From positions 14,201,806 through 14,265,805 of the forward strand of contig WARS01000013.1 in NCBI GenBank assembly GCA_008933995.1: a stretch of DNA of 64,000 nt. The letters run 5' to 3'. This stretch comes from Datnioides undecimradiatus (Eukaryota > Chordata > Actinopteri > Lobotiformes > Datnioididae). The notes under the pieces are model-generated. The model was not told where the DNA came from, did no database searches, and worked only from the letters and a program-made list of their open reading frames with translations. Below, piece after piece: positions 45,846 through 58,897 of the stretch; the first letter of the stretch is position 1, and each line of letters starts with the position of its first letter. The position numbers and the translations under genes are program-made.

Positions 45846-47723
45846 CATGCTCACATGACATGCTCACAGTTGAATGCTAACATACCAATAGTTGTGGAGT
45901 GTCTCATTTACACACATGCATACTAACATTTGCACTGGTGCGGCTCATGGGAATGTTATTTGCATTCATTTGTCAAAGTATTTTTTGAGATATTTCTGTC
46001 TGTACAACACCGGTGGACCACCAACATTAACATTCTTCGAGCAACACTGCTTGTCACAAGCTACCTTCTATGCAAATGCTCAACCAATAACAATGCTAAT
46101 ACAGTTTAGCCTACAGTTTATGGACAGACCAGCCTGAATATTTTCCCCTTGCAAACTTTGGTTTGCTCACAGTGTAAGCAAACAAATGAACAGCCACAGC
46201 ACTGAACTGTAGCTGACCCTCTGCTCTGAACCACCTAGAAGGGGAGGACATAAAGAGAATTTCTCATTTGGGGTCCGTAAAGTGTCACATCATTATTTTT
46301 TGTAGAAGTTTGAGTCTTTACTGCATGTTCCCTTTCTGAACACTGTTGCAATGGCAAATGTAGTTTGTTAAAGTACATTCAAATCAAATTCTCTTCCCTT
46401 TGGTCTGATGTTAAAGGAAGACTTTTTATCATGTTAAAAGTGTGAGTTCTGTGGGTTTTTACTTCATAGTTCTCCTTGGGCCTTGAGTACTTTTGCAACA
46501 TTTCAGCACATAAAATTAACTTCTCTAAGATTTTGATCCTGCCCAAATATATGTTAATACAACTCACTGAAAAAAACAGAAGTTAACATTGATCCATATC
46601 AAATAAAAGGCCTCCGTTTGATTACAGCCCTAATAGAGATTTCAGTTACTTTCTCGTTGTGGTTTGTAGACATTAAAGAAATAGGCAAAAAGAGATAAAT
46701 GGAGAGAGATGTATTACACTCAGAGAAATGAAGGGCCTTTTCTGCAAAGCTGCTGAGGTGAGAACACATTGCAGGTGTGTTGTGCTTTGTGTGTGGTGGT
46801 GTTCCTCCATAATTTAATTTCATACATCATAAATGCCACTTTGACACTTAGTCAGGCGTGTGGCGACATGAAAGCGGAGGCCATAAATTAAATCAAAGCC
46901 ATTTCCTCTTTTCTCTCTGTCCAACTTCTTCCTGATTTACTTTGCTTGGCTGGAGAAGGCCGAGGTGTGGGAGCGCTGATTAATGTTTCCCTTTGAGTGC
47001 TGAGCACAGTCATGGTAGTTTGTATTAGTTAGAGCTCACACATGTGCCTGCGTGTGGACAGACAGACAGACAGAAGCTAAAAAAAAGGAAACAAAGAAAA
47101 AAGATCAAATCCTATCCCTGGCTTAAAACTGCATTTCCAAAAAACCTCTCTCTATGTCAAAGTAGCCCTGTACAAGCCTGAATAATGTACTTTTCTTGAA
47201 AATTCTGTTTCATTCCCATGTCTCCCCACATCAAATGTAAATACAATACAAAGTTTGGAGCAGTGGGACTTGTGGATACTGAGGATCCGACGTCTCTTTC
47301 TCTGCATCTCCTTTCATCAGCATCATGCTGCTGCAGCCATTGCACTTCAATAGGCTCCACTACTGTGAATGATTGTGAATGCTTCATGTTGCTTGACTAA
47401 TAGCACTAAGCTTTTTGACAATGGTCTTAAGTGCATCATAGATCTTCAGTTTATCACCCCTGTGTTCAGAATGAATTTTTGCCACTCACAAGCCAATACT
47501 CCTCCTCTGCAGGAACAGCGAACCTGTGTTTATGAGTGAATTTCCCCCCAGGGCTCTGCCATTAGGTGCTGCTGATTTCCTCCAGCACTGTTTAATTTCA
47601 GGCTCGAATTGGAAGTACACATTAAAAGTTAATGGGTAAGGTGGCTATTGATTTTAAGATAAATAACACACATAACTATACAGGCCAGCTTTTGATTTTC
47701 ATTTACCTTTTCATTACTTCATA

Positions 47724-47748
47724 CCCCCCCCCCCTCTCTCTCTCTCAC
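47724..47748. repeat. poly-C plus (TC)n tract
   Basis: Eleven or so C followed by CTCTCTCTCTCTCAC. Confidence 0.85.
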
Positions 47749-48810
47749 AGCTTCTCACATCAGACGGGTTGTCTGCTCGGCTTTTCCTTACAAATGTTCT
47801 GTTTTTCACAGATCCCAACTCACACTGTATCCTCACAATTGTGCAGTTTCTCTTTTTGCTTATTTCACTGGTGTGTCGGCAAGATAGACCTGCTGTGAAG
47901 AAAATCTGCCCCAGAGCATTGAGGCCACATGTGCGTCGCTTCCGCTGCAGCTGCGTCTCGGCTCGCGCTGCTGGCTGCTCCCTGCCTGTACCCACTGGTC
48001 TGTCAGGCAGCGAAGCAAGGGAAACGGTGGGATAAATGATTATTTATGATCTGCCACCTCCCATCCTCTCAGCTATCCCCAGGCCCCATTTATTACAGCT
48101 GCAGGCTGCCACTGTGCGGGAGAAAACATGCACACACACAAATGCTAAATACTGTAGCGTGTGCACACAAGCACTGTGCTCAAGCAAACAAGCACACACA
48201 CTGTCTTTCTCCCTTATCTCAGTCTTTCCAGTTAAAAGCAACATATCTCAGGCTGAGTTTGCTATCATGTCATTTGTGCTATCGTACACAACAGAAGTGG
48301 GAACTCAGCTCGCCAAAGTTTACCCCATCCGTGTGCTATTCTCTGTGAAGCAAAGACATCATCCCATCCGCATCTCTGAAAATCTGATGTTACACTTCTT
48401 ACTTTCCCTGCTTTGCATTAAGTGGCACATGGCTGACGAGTCTCTGTGGTATTTGTCTCTCTCTCCATGCATCGTGTTTTTCATTGTGCCAAACTTCCAG
48501 CAGCTGGACCTAATAAATCCTGGGAAAACCCAGAGAGCTCAAGGTAGCTTAAATAATTGATCAGACTGAGCATGCAGCCTGGCAGCCAGCTTGCCTAATA
48601 TACAAGGAAATCACAATAAGATAGAGAACACTATGTCCATGTTTGCTTGTGTGTTTGTGCACGCATTTGTGTTTATTCTTTGTGAAGCTTCACCACAAAA
48701 TCAATAACACAGGTGGACTTTGGTAATACAAATTTTAAAGCGGCATGTACACATGAAAGCACATCGAGAAACATACAAAGTGAGGCCACCCCACACGTTT
48801 CTTTGCCTTA

Positions 48811-48885
48811 CAGCACACGCACACGCACACAAACACATATGCCTGCACAAACACACACACACACACGCATACACACGCACACACA
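48811..48885. repeat. imperfect (CA)n tract
   Basis: CACACG/CACACA units interrupted by AAACACATATGCCTG. Confidence 0.85.
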
Positions 48886-49999
48886 AAAACAGCAGCATAG
48901 ACTTTTACACACACTCTGGCTTCTCTGTGAAATGATCTCTCTCCCAGCCCCTTTATGTAAAAAACAAGCGAGTGAAAGCAAGGCAGTCCCCGAGAGAAGC
49001 TTTGACGTATCAGAGTATTGGGCTGTGAGACCTGCAGAACACAGGCTATTTCATGTTTTAAAAGCTCCGCGTGACGTCTTGTCTATAAAGAAGAGAGTTA
49101 GGGCGTGCTTTAAATGGAATATACATCACATACATCAAGAACTTGTTAAGAGAATGTATATATAAGTCCCAGGGCTAAAGTGATATGTTACAGCAAGTCC
49201 ATTTAGCTGAAAATACATTGTTGCACACTGGACACTGTAATTGTCCACTGGGCATTCCAGACCATAGTCTGCTGCGCCTATAGGTGGAACCTACCATGAT
49301 AACTCACATTAACTGTCCACAGCAGACCATTTAGCAGGGGGAGGGAGAGGGTAGTCTTGGAGCGTGGTGTGTACGGATGATGAATCAATATATTGGATGA
49401 TAATATATGAATGGGAGGAGATGTGCGCAAAATGACGCTCCATTAGGGGGCTATCAGCAGGGTCTTTCTCAGGGAGTGGAAATTGGGCAGCATTCGTCAA
49501 GGTCTGTGGATTGATGGGTGCTCTATACATATGCCCCCTGACTTACCTACTGCTTCCTTAGTGCTCCTCAGAGTAAATGTCCTCAGGTGTTCAACAGTGT
49601 TAAGTTGTGTGGTTTAACAGGAAAAATGAGTGGACTGTTTTTCAAATAACTTAATTTCTGAATCACTGAGATGATATTAGAACATCCTCTCCTTTACATC
49701 CTCCTCTCACACCAGAGTGCTGCTAGTCCAGCCCATCATCTGATGCCAACACATGAAGTCGTGCCCCTTTTGTGTAGCAATGTCATAAGTAAGGATACAA
49801 GATTTATTGTGTGAATTTGCTTCCTGTTACAGGCCTGCAATTAACAATTGCCTTTTTTTAAAAGACACAATTTGACATTTAAAGCTTTTTTGCCAAATAT
49901 TAGAAACAGGTGTGAACAGATAATCTTTCTAGGATTTTTTTTCCTTTGGATGGAGCCTGGCTGGTCAGGTTCAAGCATGATGCATGGAATTGGTCAGAA

Positions 50000-50062
50000 T
50001 AAAAGATTAAAGATTGAAGATTCCTTTATTAATCCCACACCGGGAAAATTCCAGTTACCATG
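50000..50062 (+). repeat. fragment of a teleost interspersed repeat end
   Basis: TCCTTTATTAATCCCACACC then GGGAAAATTCCAGTTA matches a repeat terminus I recall as common in fish genomes (CTTTATTAGTCCCACA...GGGAAATT type). It is only a short, diverged fragment. Confidence 0.45.
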
Positions 50063-53000
50063 TAATTTAGCAATCCTAGTGCTTAAATGCCATGCAGAAT
50101 GTCTCTTTGTTCCTCAAGACCTTCGAGACCATTTGCAACTGGTCAAAGTACTGCAACTTGTGTGTCAAAGTTCACCAAAGTTGCACCATAAAAGGTGATT
50201 GTAGCATTAAACTGACTTTGATGTTAAATCTTCTGTTTTAATAAATGCTGACGTGACCAGGCTTGTCGGCCCTCCACAGTGTAGTACAGCTGATGTTTCC
50301 TCAATCAAAGTGACGCTATAAGAAAGCGGACATAATTGCCGTTTTATGATATGCCTGCGAACTTAACCACACTTCCTCCCTCCCATTGAGAACACCTGGC
50401 AGTGAGTGATACAGTAAAGCAATAGGCTGCAGGAGAAAAGCCTCATTGTCACCTTTTCTTGTTTATATCCTCTTTCCCACCAGGACGACCCATCAATAAT
50501 TACACGCAAACTCCCTCTGGCTTAAAATCTTTCTCGCGCTCTCCTTCCTCTCTCACTTTCCGTCTCTCCTTTGATTTTCTCTCCTCTGCATGTCAACACA
50601 GTCAGGTCCCCTGGCACCGACAGAGCTATCCGCTGTCGCATCCTCCCTCCCTCTGCCCTGTCCCATTACAATGACAATAACAGATAAGAATATTTATTAT
50701 GTTGGCTCACCACTCCCCGTTCCTCCAAACATCTCTCAGGGGAGCGGCTCCTCACTATCACCCTCAAAAGCCTCATTCAGTTAACAGAAAAAAACACATC
50801 CACTCCTGGCCTTGATGCTTTCCTTTATCAGTCCAATGAAAGGAGAGCCAGAGCATGAAGGCGTCTCATCTCCTCTGCTCCTTTTCTTCTCTCTCAACTC
50901 TCCCTCCCCACTTTTAATTTTCATCTCTCTTTTCCTACTCATTTCAGAAAAAGGGGAAGGAGAAGAAGGAGGGAGGGAGGGTGAGCAAATGAGAGTGGGA
51001 CGCTGGCTTGTGATAACTGCCATGCAGAATGGACATCTCCCTTGTTTATTGGCTTTTGAAATTCAATCCATTGTCTGGGACGGGAAGTGATAAAGGGAGT
51101 GGAAATACAGACGCTCTTATCATGCCAGCTCAGTGAAAGGAACTTTTTTTCCCTCCTCCAGATGCCTCCGTTTGTTGTGGGGTACGTTTGTTGTGCGCGC
51201 ATCGCCACATCCGAATAATGGTTTCTGAAAAATGCATTCATTCAGCTGATTATTTGGACCCGGCTATGCCACTTACTATTGTGCCGCATCGTTGTGTGTA
51301 GTCATCACATTTAGAGGAGGCACACAATTGAGAGTGGTCACAGTTGTCTCATAGGCTTTTCCCAGGACGTGTCATATTTAAAGGTTGAAAATGTTCTTGT
51401 TCCAAAGATACTGAGTATGTTGAACAGTCTGTGAGTGTTGTGGCCACTTTGTTGACCACACTGACCTTTCAGTGCTTTCATTCTAGTCTTGAATTAAATA
51501 ATTGTACCATCCATATGCACATCGTTTCTTCTGAAACACAAACGTGAAATTAACACTATCATCTTGAGGTGAGAAGTCAGAACAAAGCTCCACTATGGCT
51601 AGAGTGACTCACCAATTCCTACTCAGTAGTTCCCACCAAAAGAGCTGTTGCATGAATATGGCAAAGCCACTTCTGTATACTATTGTAGTGATGTGATTTG
51701 TTTTGTCCTCTGCTGAGTTCAGAGCCGGTCTTTGCAAGTGATGTCAGCATGACGTGAAACATGACTGGTAAAGACGCATACCTGTTAGCAATTAGTGCTC
51801 CATGTAAACACCCTTTGTAATGCTTCTTTTCTTTTCATGTCACTTTACTTAAAATGAACTGAAAAACAGGTATGGGATGTATATTTACTTTAATAATGGT
51901 TCATATACTGTGTAGCTATTTGCAGAAATCATGACCCATATAATGCAGGTAGCTTAGTAGCTTACTGCTTACTAATTTCAGTGGGTGTTCATGGTCCTTG
52001 TCTTGCAGCTCATATTGGTCCATCAAGAGTCTCCTGCTCACCTCTCAACTGCTGATTTGTGAGGGTGCGAGAGGTGGCTGTGGCCATGAACTCCTGCCTG
52101 GCCAGCACAACATAGGTAATTGCCTTTTTCAGGTGTTATTTGTTGGACAGAATAATGTTTTTTTCTTTTTTTAGTTGCAACACATGTGAAATACAAGTTA
52201 GGTACATACCTGCAAACGCCTCTGGAGACATGAGGTATATTGTGAGAAGGAAGTTTGCTTTTGACACTTTTAATTACTTCATGTTTGGCTATATTTGTTT
52301 CTTAATTAACTTTTTAAGTATTGACTTTTTTATTTACTTTGTGCATAAACCTGCTGTTACAGTATGGTTAAGCTGTTCAGGAAACTCAGAAAGATGTGTT
52401 ATTGCAGTCTGAGTCATATTAGTTTAAGTTAAATTATAATTTGGACAATTTTCATGTGGGAAATTAAAGACAATGTTTTTGTCCGTGCATGTTACATGAC
52501 CTTCTGTTAGTGTATGGGGAATTTACCCTTTAGTGTATGTTAGTAGACTCTTTCAGCTCCATTGGAATCAATCAAATTAGCTAGATTAGGTTTTACTGCA
52601 GAGACATCTGGGGTGGCCCCAAAAATGACCACTGGTCCAATCCTGGCCACGCCACTGAAAACTACCTGGCTCCATCACTGCACCTGCTGCCAGGAGTGCT
52701 GCTCCTCATCCTGCAGCCACCACAAGAAGTGGTATATGGTCTTAATCACAGCAGTAAAACATTAACAAAGGGTGGACTGAGGAATGAATCAAAGTCGAAG
52801 TTCCATCAGTGATTCTACAAAACACATGCTCTCCTGGTCATGTGGTCAAATTATGGATACCATTGTAATTACACTCCTATATTGTTATTGATTTAGTTCT
52901 TGTTTGATTGATTAGGACTGATAAATTCCACCTTGCACCCAAAGAAAAATATACAGTAAAGAAAAATGGAACTTGCTGTGTGATTCAATTAAAGCATGTT

Positions 53001-54170
53001 GATCGCATACTGTTACATCATATGTATTACACTGCATTTGGACAGTTATAAATGAAATAGAGCTAAATATAAAATAAAATAGTACAGTTGCACATTTGCA
53101 ACATCCCGAAACATATCTGTGAGTTTTACATAATGCAGTTGCTATGCAGTAATGAATATTTAACCATTCACCTGTGGGGATTAGACACAAAAGAACAATA
53201 CCAAATACAATATTCATGAATACTTTAAAATAGACACTCCAAGAACTGCGTATGTGTATTGTATGAGCACGAACATTCAGTTTGCACTACACTGAAGGAA
53301 CTGAAGAGTGTAAACCCGCCAAAAAGACAGTCATCAAGAGAGTCCCAACAGTTAAAGTCAAACGGGATTTAAAGTATTACTAAAAGCTTAGGTTTATTAC
53401 CCAGCAGCCTCCTCCGGTTCTTTTAGAAGACAATAGTGAAATTATGTTTTTCTCTTCCCAGTGGCTTTATTCCCTTTGATGAGAGGTTTGTCAATGTTTA
53501 TCACTGATTCATAATTTAGCATTTAGTGTGTAGTCTGTTCTGCCCAGCTACAGTATACACCTACTGGTCTCAGCAGAGTCTGTCAGGAATCCCAGCAAGC
53601 GGTGTCAGTAACATGCATGATCATTAAATTCTCTAGATGGATAATCATTTACATGGTCGACTATTCTTTAGATAAATGGCCTGCAACTATTGTGACAAAA
53701 ATGCTTTTCATGGGCTGAACCGGCTCAAGCAATATGACAAAACGAGGATGTATCAGTCCCTTTAAGCCTCTCTCCATCGCTTTGTTACCTGCTATTCCTC
53801 CCATGTCTGCTGTGGGGCTCTGTCGCACAGGAAATCACACTACACTTTCTCTCTCCCTTTCACCTTCCCTCCCTCGCACTCTTCCTCTCTTCTCCACTCC
53901 CCATTTCCTTTGTCATCCATCCCTCTGATCCTTTCTCGGCCAACAGGGAGACTTTGGCTTCTTTTTCTTCACGCAAGTCCTTGACATGTCACAGTTTGCG
54001 TTGCTCAAAGATCAGACTGACTGACATCAGACTATGAAATATGATATGTGACGGTATTAATATGAACAATTTTCCAGCTTTAATTCATCTTGGGCAGTGT
54101 TTTCAGGCCTTCTTACTGCTGAAACTGAATCGTGTGACTGCAGTGATGAACTGATAGTTTCAAAAAAGTA
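50062..54170. other. non-genic region
   Basis: No exon is supported. A pyrimidine-rich stretch lies at about 50500-50660 and a purine-rich one at about 50945-50985. Unique candidate regulatory blocks lie at about 50620-50800 and 51110-51260. The remainder is AT-rich. Confidence 0.5.
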
Positions 54171-54566
54171 TAATAATCTTAACTGTAACAATGAGGATTG
54201 GTATAGCACTTTTCCCAACAACACGATGCCACACCAAACAGCAAAATACAGTACAGAGGAGTGCTGATGGGCTTTTTAATTGGATGGTTAGGAGGAGATT
54301 TGTACCAAAATCCCTGGACACCCTTCGTAGGCACAAGGTGTAGCGTCACGCTACCAGAGAAAATGGTACAGTGTTAAGAAGACTTAAGTATTAATTACCC
54401 TATTAACTACATAGAATTCACTGTCTACATCGGGTCAGCCTCTTGTGTTGAAGCAGGCTGTGGAATTAACAGAGGGCTGCATTAATCCCCTCTTATTTTC
54501 CACATCAGCACTGGCGCATCTGAAAAACATGGTCCATTCAGACGTTAATTACATAAAGTTCAGCGA

Positions 54567-54604
54567 TGTGTGTGTGTGTGCGTGTGTGTGTGTGTGTGTG
54601 TGTG
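54567..54604. repeat. (TG)n microsatellite
   Basis: TG units with one CG interruption. Confidence 0.95.
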
Positions 54605-55158
54605 CAGGGAAGGCCATTTGTTTTCTAGGCGACATCAGTGGTGAAACACATTAATCAATTAGTCTTAGGTGATAAACACACGAAGCGCACCATCACGTTT
54701 CACATGGGAATCCCGGGTTTCAAGGTTGCTGCCGTCCACTAACAAGTGCACGCTTGGTACACAGACAAACACACGCACACACTGTAGTGTACACCCACCC
54801 ACACAGACACACGCACAGATCTAATTAAAACCATTGTTGTGAATAGATCTGATTCCATTTCAGTGTGGTTAACAGTCCTTCATGGATAAGTAATGAGCTG
54901 CTGCCGACGGAGGGAGAGCACTTCAACCCTTTAACTCCTCAGCTGTGCTGCCGGACTGCAGCAAGACTCCTTCAGGAGTTACTATGGTGATTGGTACTGT
55001 ATCGCTCTGTGGCAGCAGGAGTGAGTGTAACAGTAATGAATTGAAATATGGTATACAGTTGGGTGGTGGCATGGCACTCGGTATTATATTAATGAGTTGT
55101 GTGCCAAAGTACAGTTCAAATTTTTAGAAACACTGTAAGTCATCACTTTGATTATCAT

Positions 55159-55160
<2 letters not shown>

Positions 55161-55203
<43 letters not shown>
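55161..55203. repeat. (AC)n microsatellite
   Basis: About 21 perfect AC units. Confidence 0.97.
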
Positions 55204-55205
<2 letters not shown>

Positions 55206-56016
55206 CTGAAGTGGAATTTTCCACTTATTTTAGACATTATCCTCTCAGTTGGCGAGGATTTCAAAATGTCAGAAAAGTTGATTTTTCTCTCTTCCTTTTG
55301 TCACTTATTAAGCCAAGGAATGACTGAAACACAGAAAGTTTTGCATGCAACAATAAGTAATATAATGAGCACAGTAACAAACTACAAAAATGATGACTCA
55401 TATAAGGAGTAACTAATAATAATAGTAACTTTAACTGCTTAGATGCAGCCTAAATACCACATACCACCACAAATTAAGATAATGAGAATCAGTAAAATGT
55501 TTAACTAACATAACCAGGAAACGCAAAGATGAAATGTTATTACTTTTGTTACATAGGATTAGATAAATACTTATAAATACTTTAATATCAGTTCTGCAGT
55601 TTCAAGAATTCCTGGCTACAGAATTTTAAAAATTAGTTATACTTTTCTTAAGAAACTTTTTAGGTAGCACAAACACCAAATTGCATTAATGTAATGAATT
55701 TCCTATAAAAGCATACGTCAGCATTTAAACATCATTTTGCATTAAAAACAGTCTCACTGATGACGTTCCTAAGATTAGAAAATAAGCAATTTCTGTGACC
55801 TTGTTAAATAAAGCAAATAAGTATAAGGTTTAAATGAATCTAAAATCATATTTATAACTTGTGTCTATAATTAGTGTGGCCAGACAAATAAACACTGACT
55901 GCAGTTTTTGTCCTCCTACTTTCAATTCAACAAATAATGAGTCACTCCTTTGAGTAATATAATGAGCTACTACTGAGCTACTAGGAAGAATTCAAGGTCA
56001 AACAAGTTTTAAGGTA

Positions 56017-56723
56017 TTAAAGGGGACATATTATGGTAGCTGAAAGCTGTTTTAAACAGGTCCTGGGTGTCTTAAAAACAAGCTTTTGAAATTTTTTGCA
56101 AAAAAACTCTCTGAGGAGGGTCTGCAGTCTCCTGTTCTTTACCTTCATTATTTATGCGGACTCCTGAGTGGGCGGGGAGGCTATGATAATGAGGCGCTGC
56201 GCTGATTGGCAGGACCGGTATCCAACATGGTTAGCACTCCCAACGAACAGCCCGCAGCTGTACACTATATGACCCAGAATCTGACTGCAAACAGTGGGAC
56301 GAAACAGTGAAAAAAAACAAAAACACAACCATGGTCTCCTCTGGTCTTCTGTGGCTGCGACAGAATATAGGCATTTGTGTTGGTTTTTACAACCAACAAG
56401 AGAGCAATTTGCATGTCTGGCTCTGACCGACGACATCGCTTACGGCTGGAAACAGCAAACTTCACCTAGCCGGATGAACGCCCCCTCTCAGTGGTTTCAC
56501 TCAGAGGAGGACGGCCTATGTAAATCACTCCTGTCATTACAAAATTACAGGAGCTGAATCTGAACAGCCCGTAAGAGCCCCATTTTACAAGTAGGGGGGC
56601 TGTAGAGACGATGCAGGACTTGTTTGCCTTCCTCATTCTCTGAGTTATTAGGCTGAGGGGGGACTAGTTTAAATATGTATAGGCAAGAAAAAAAACGTGT
56701 TTTTCATAATATGTCCCCTTTAA
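56017..56723. mobile_element. non-autonomous DNA transposon (MITE) with TTAA target site
   Basis: TTAA at 56017-56020 and 56720-56723 flank a 699-base element. Its ends, AGGGGACATATTATG (56021-56035) and CATAATATGTCCCCT (56705-56719), are perfect 15-base inverted repeats. There is no transposase frame, so it would need an enzyme supplied elsewhere. TTAA duplication is the piggyBac hallmark, although this terminal sequence is not the usual CCC-start piggyBac end; the internal part resembles MITEs that I recall as common in teleosts. The perfect ends suggest a fairly young copy. Confidence 0.85.
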
Positions 56724-57548
56724 TAGTATAATGAATACGTTTTCAGTTGCAGGATGTGATTATAAGTCATTAATCAGGGTGGGGCTCAGTTCCTCTAGTT
56801 AATAGGGGCCACTGTGTGCTGGTTATTGTGTGATGACATCAACCAATAGTTCAGTGGACCAATGAGAACAACAGACTTTTTTCATTCAACACCTTTTGAC
56901 ATGTAGGAAATGCACATATGTAAATTACTGAGACACTCCATTTGGACTGAGTCATCTTTAATGTCATCAGTAACACCTGTGTTTTTCGTACAATGAAAGG
57001 TTAAAATGCAAATTTTACTGCACACATACACACAAAAAACTAAGTAAACAAGAATGAAGGAGATGTAAATAAAACATAGTTTGTACACACAAACTAAAGA
57101 ATAGGTTTAGTGACATAAGTAAAAACACATATATAGGTGGGCTGTGAGGTTGGTGGTGCAGCAAGGGAGTAAAGTGACACTTTGTACAATGTGTGAACCC
57201 CTTTTGACCATGACGATAGTGCAGAAACTATGGGCTGAGATTCTGCACTCTCTTCTTTTTATCGCTGAGCCTGTTGGTGAGAACTAAAGAATGACAGGAC
57301 TGTAAAATGAAGACAATAAGAAATAGGAAGCGGGGAGAGTGAGTGAGTGTGCCCCATTAGGGAAGAAGAGCATTTTCTTATTGGTCTCAGCGACCCTGGG
57401 GATGGACCCTGCCTGGACTGATTGGAGTGAATTTTCTGCCGAGCTATCGACAGCAGAGCCGTCAGAAAATAGGAAAATAAAGCAGGACAATCTCCCCCTG
57501 TCTATCTGTCTGTCTGTTAGTGGAGATAAAAAATGTGTGACTCCGGCT

Positions 57549-57573
57549 GTGTGTGTGTGTGAGGGTGTGTGTG
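57549..57573. repeat. short (GT)n tract
   Basis: Two GT runs separated by GAGG. Confidence 0.85.
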
Positions 57574-58849
57574 CAGTACCTCTTCCTTTAACATATTTTC
57601 CTCTCTGTGCCTGTCGGAGCAGCGGGGCCACTTTGATCAGAGTGTTATCTGCACCGCTGCGGCCTAATCCGTGTATTTGCTCCGAGTCTTAGCTGGATCA
57701 CCGCGCTCAAATCAAAGCACTACAGAGTCAGACCAGAAGAGAACGGAGACATGCAGGAACACACACTTTCAAATACTCACAGTCATACTGTATGCACACA
57801 CACTCTCAAATACACTTTAAAAAATCCACAGAGAGGGCCACAAGCTGTTTCAAATAGTCATCAGACTCTATGTTGGCAACTGAAGTTGCACGATCAAAGC
57901 TGCAAACATGTCTGAGTACATGCAACACAGGCAAACACAGCAATATCACAGTCATTGATTAAAAGTCTCCTCATAAATAAAAGCTTACTAATTGCCTAAC
58001 TGCCTAACTTAATTTACCCTTACCTGCAGAAATGATTTCATTTCAACACCTCTGAAACTGTTGTTTACCACAGTAATGCTCGATATGAGGCTGTATCGAG
58101 AGACACTTTAAAAAAAATGTTTTGTCTACCCTAGATTACAAAGCTGCTAATTACAACATAACTGCCTACGCTACATTATAAGACAATCAAAAGATGATTT
58201 TGTGTAGCTCCTCACACTCAACAGTTCCCAGCAATTTCTACTCTTTGCATCCTAATGACACTCAAAAGTCATTAAACCATCTCCCACTAAAGAGTCCTGC
58301 GGATTATTTTCCTATGAAATAATAAAGTAGCTAAATATCCGGAGCCCTATGAAGATTTAATGAATATTTTTGCAAAACTCCAGTTGTGTCATTGACCATT
58401 TCACACTTGTAACCATTTGACTGTCGAGTGTTTCACGGCCCGGTGTTTGCTCATTCTTCATCAGGCACTAACCAGATCTACAACCTTGAATTAACTTCAT
58501 ACCAGCAAATTTAGTCTTCTGGCCTGAGATAGCAGGCTAAATAAAAGCATAAAAAAGGAAACCAAGGCTGCATTATTTCTACACCGTAAATTAAAGAGCA
58601 ATGACTAAAACAAACTCATTTAGCAAATAGTCTACAAATGGTGTAGACGTGCGGCAGCTGAGATTATTCTATCAACCAAATAAGCAAAATCACTTCTGGA
58701 ATGCCCTCTATTTAGTAGATAATCCCATACCCTTCTGTTTGACCTCCCAAAGGAAGCAATACACACAGGGAGATAGAAAAACAAAGCATAGTGGAGAAAG
58801 CAGAGCTAGTGAGATAATGAAATAACTTATGGAGATGTGCTTCCCTCTT

Positions 58850-58897
58850 GGGGAGAGAGAGCGAGTAAGTGAGAGAGGTATGGAGAGAGAGAGAGGT
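58850..58897. repeat. (GA)n-rich tract
   Basis: GAGAGAGAG units with GCGAGTAAGT and GTATG interruptions. Confidence 0.85.

Larger units (their letters stand above)
45850..49980. other. non-genic region, candidate regulatory blocks
   Basis: No coding exon is supported. Unique blocks at about 46830-47050 and 47900-48130 (the latter with GGATAAATGATTATTTATG and CCCATTTATTACAGCTGC) look like conserved non-coding DNA. A C-run/(TC)n tract lies at 47724-47747 and a CA-rich tract at about 48811-48885. A CTCF-like CCATTAGGGGGCTATCAG lies at about 49440-49457. Confidence 0.45.
54170..56016. other. non-genic region with TG/CA microsatellites
   Basis: No gene is seen. TATAGCACTTTTC near 54200 may be a diverged fragment of the same SINE as at 45575-45845. 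Two microsatellites are listed separately; the rest is AT-rich unique sequence. Confidence 0.5.

Noticed and set aside
48036..48560. 174-aa + strand frame, the longest in the desert
   Set aside because: Composition is that of random translated non-coding sequence and two other frames are also open here; the region looks like a conserved non-coding block.
52585..52690. Stretch resembling a dispersed fish repeat (CTGGGGTGGCCCC ... GGCCACGCCACTG)
   Set aside because: Familiar-looking but too short and without clear ends, so I did not list it as an element.
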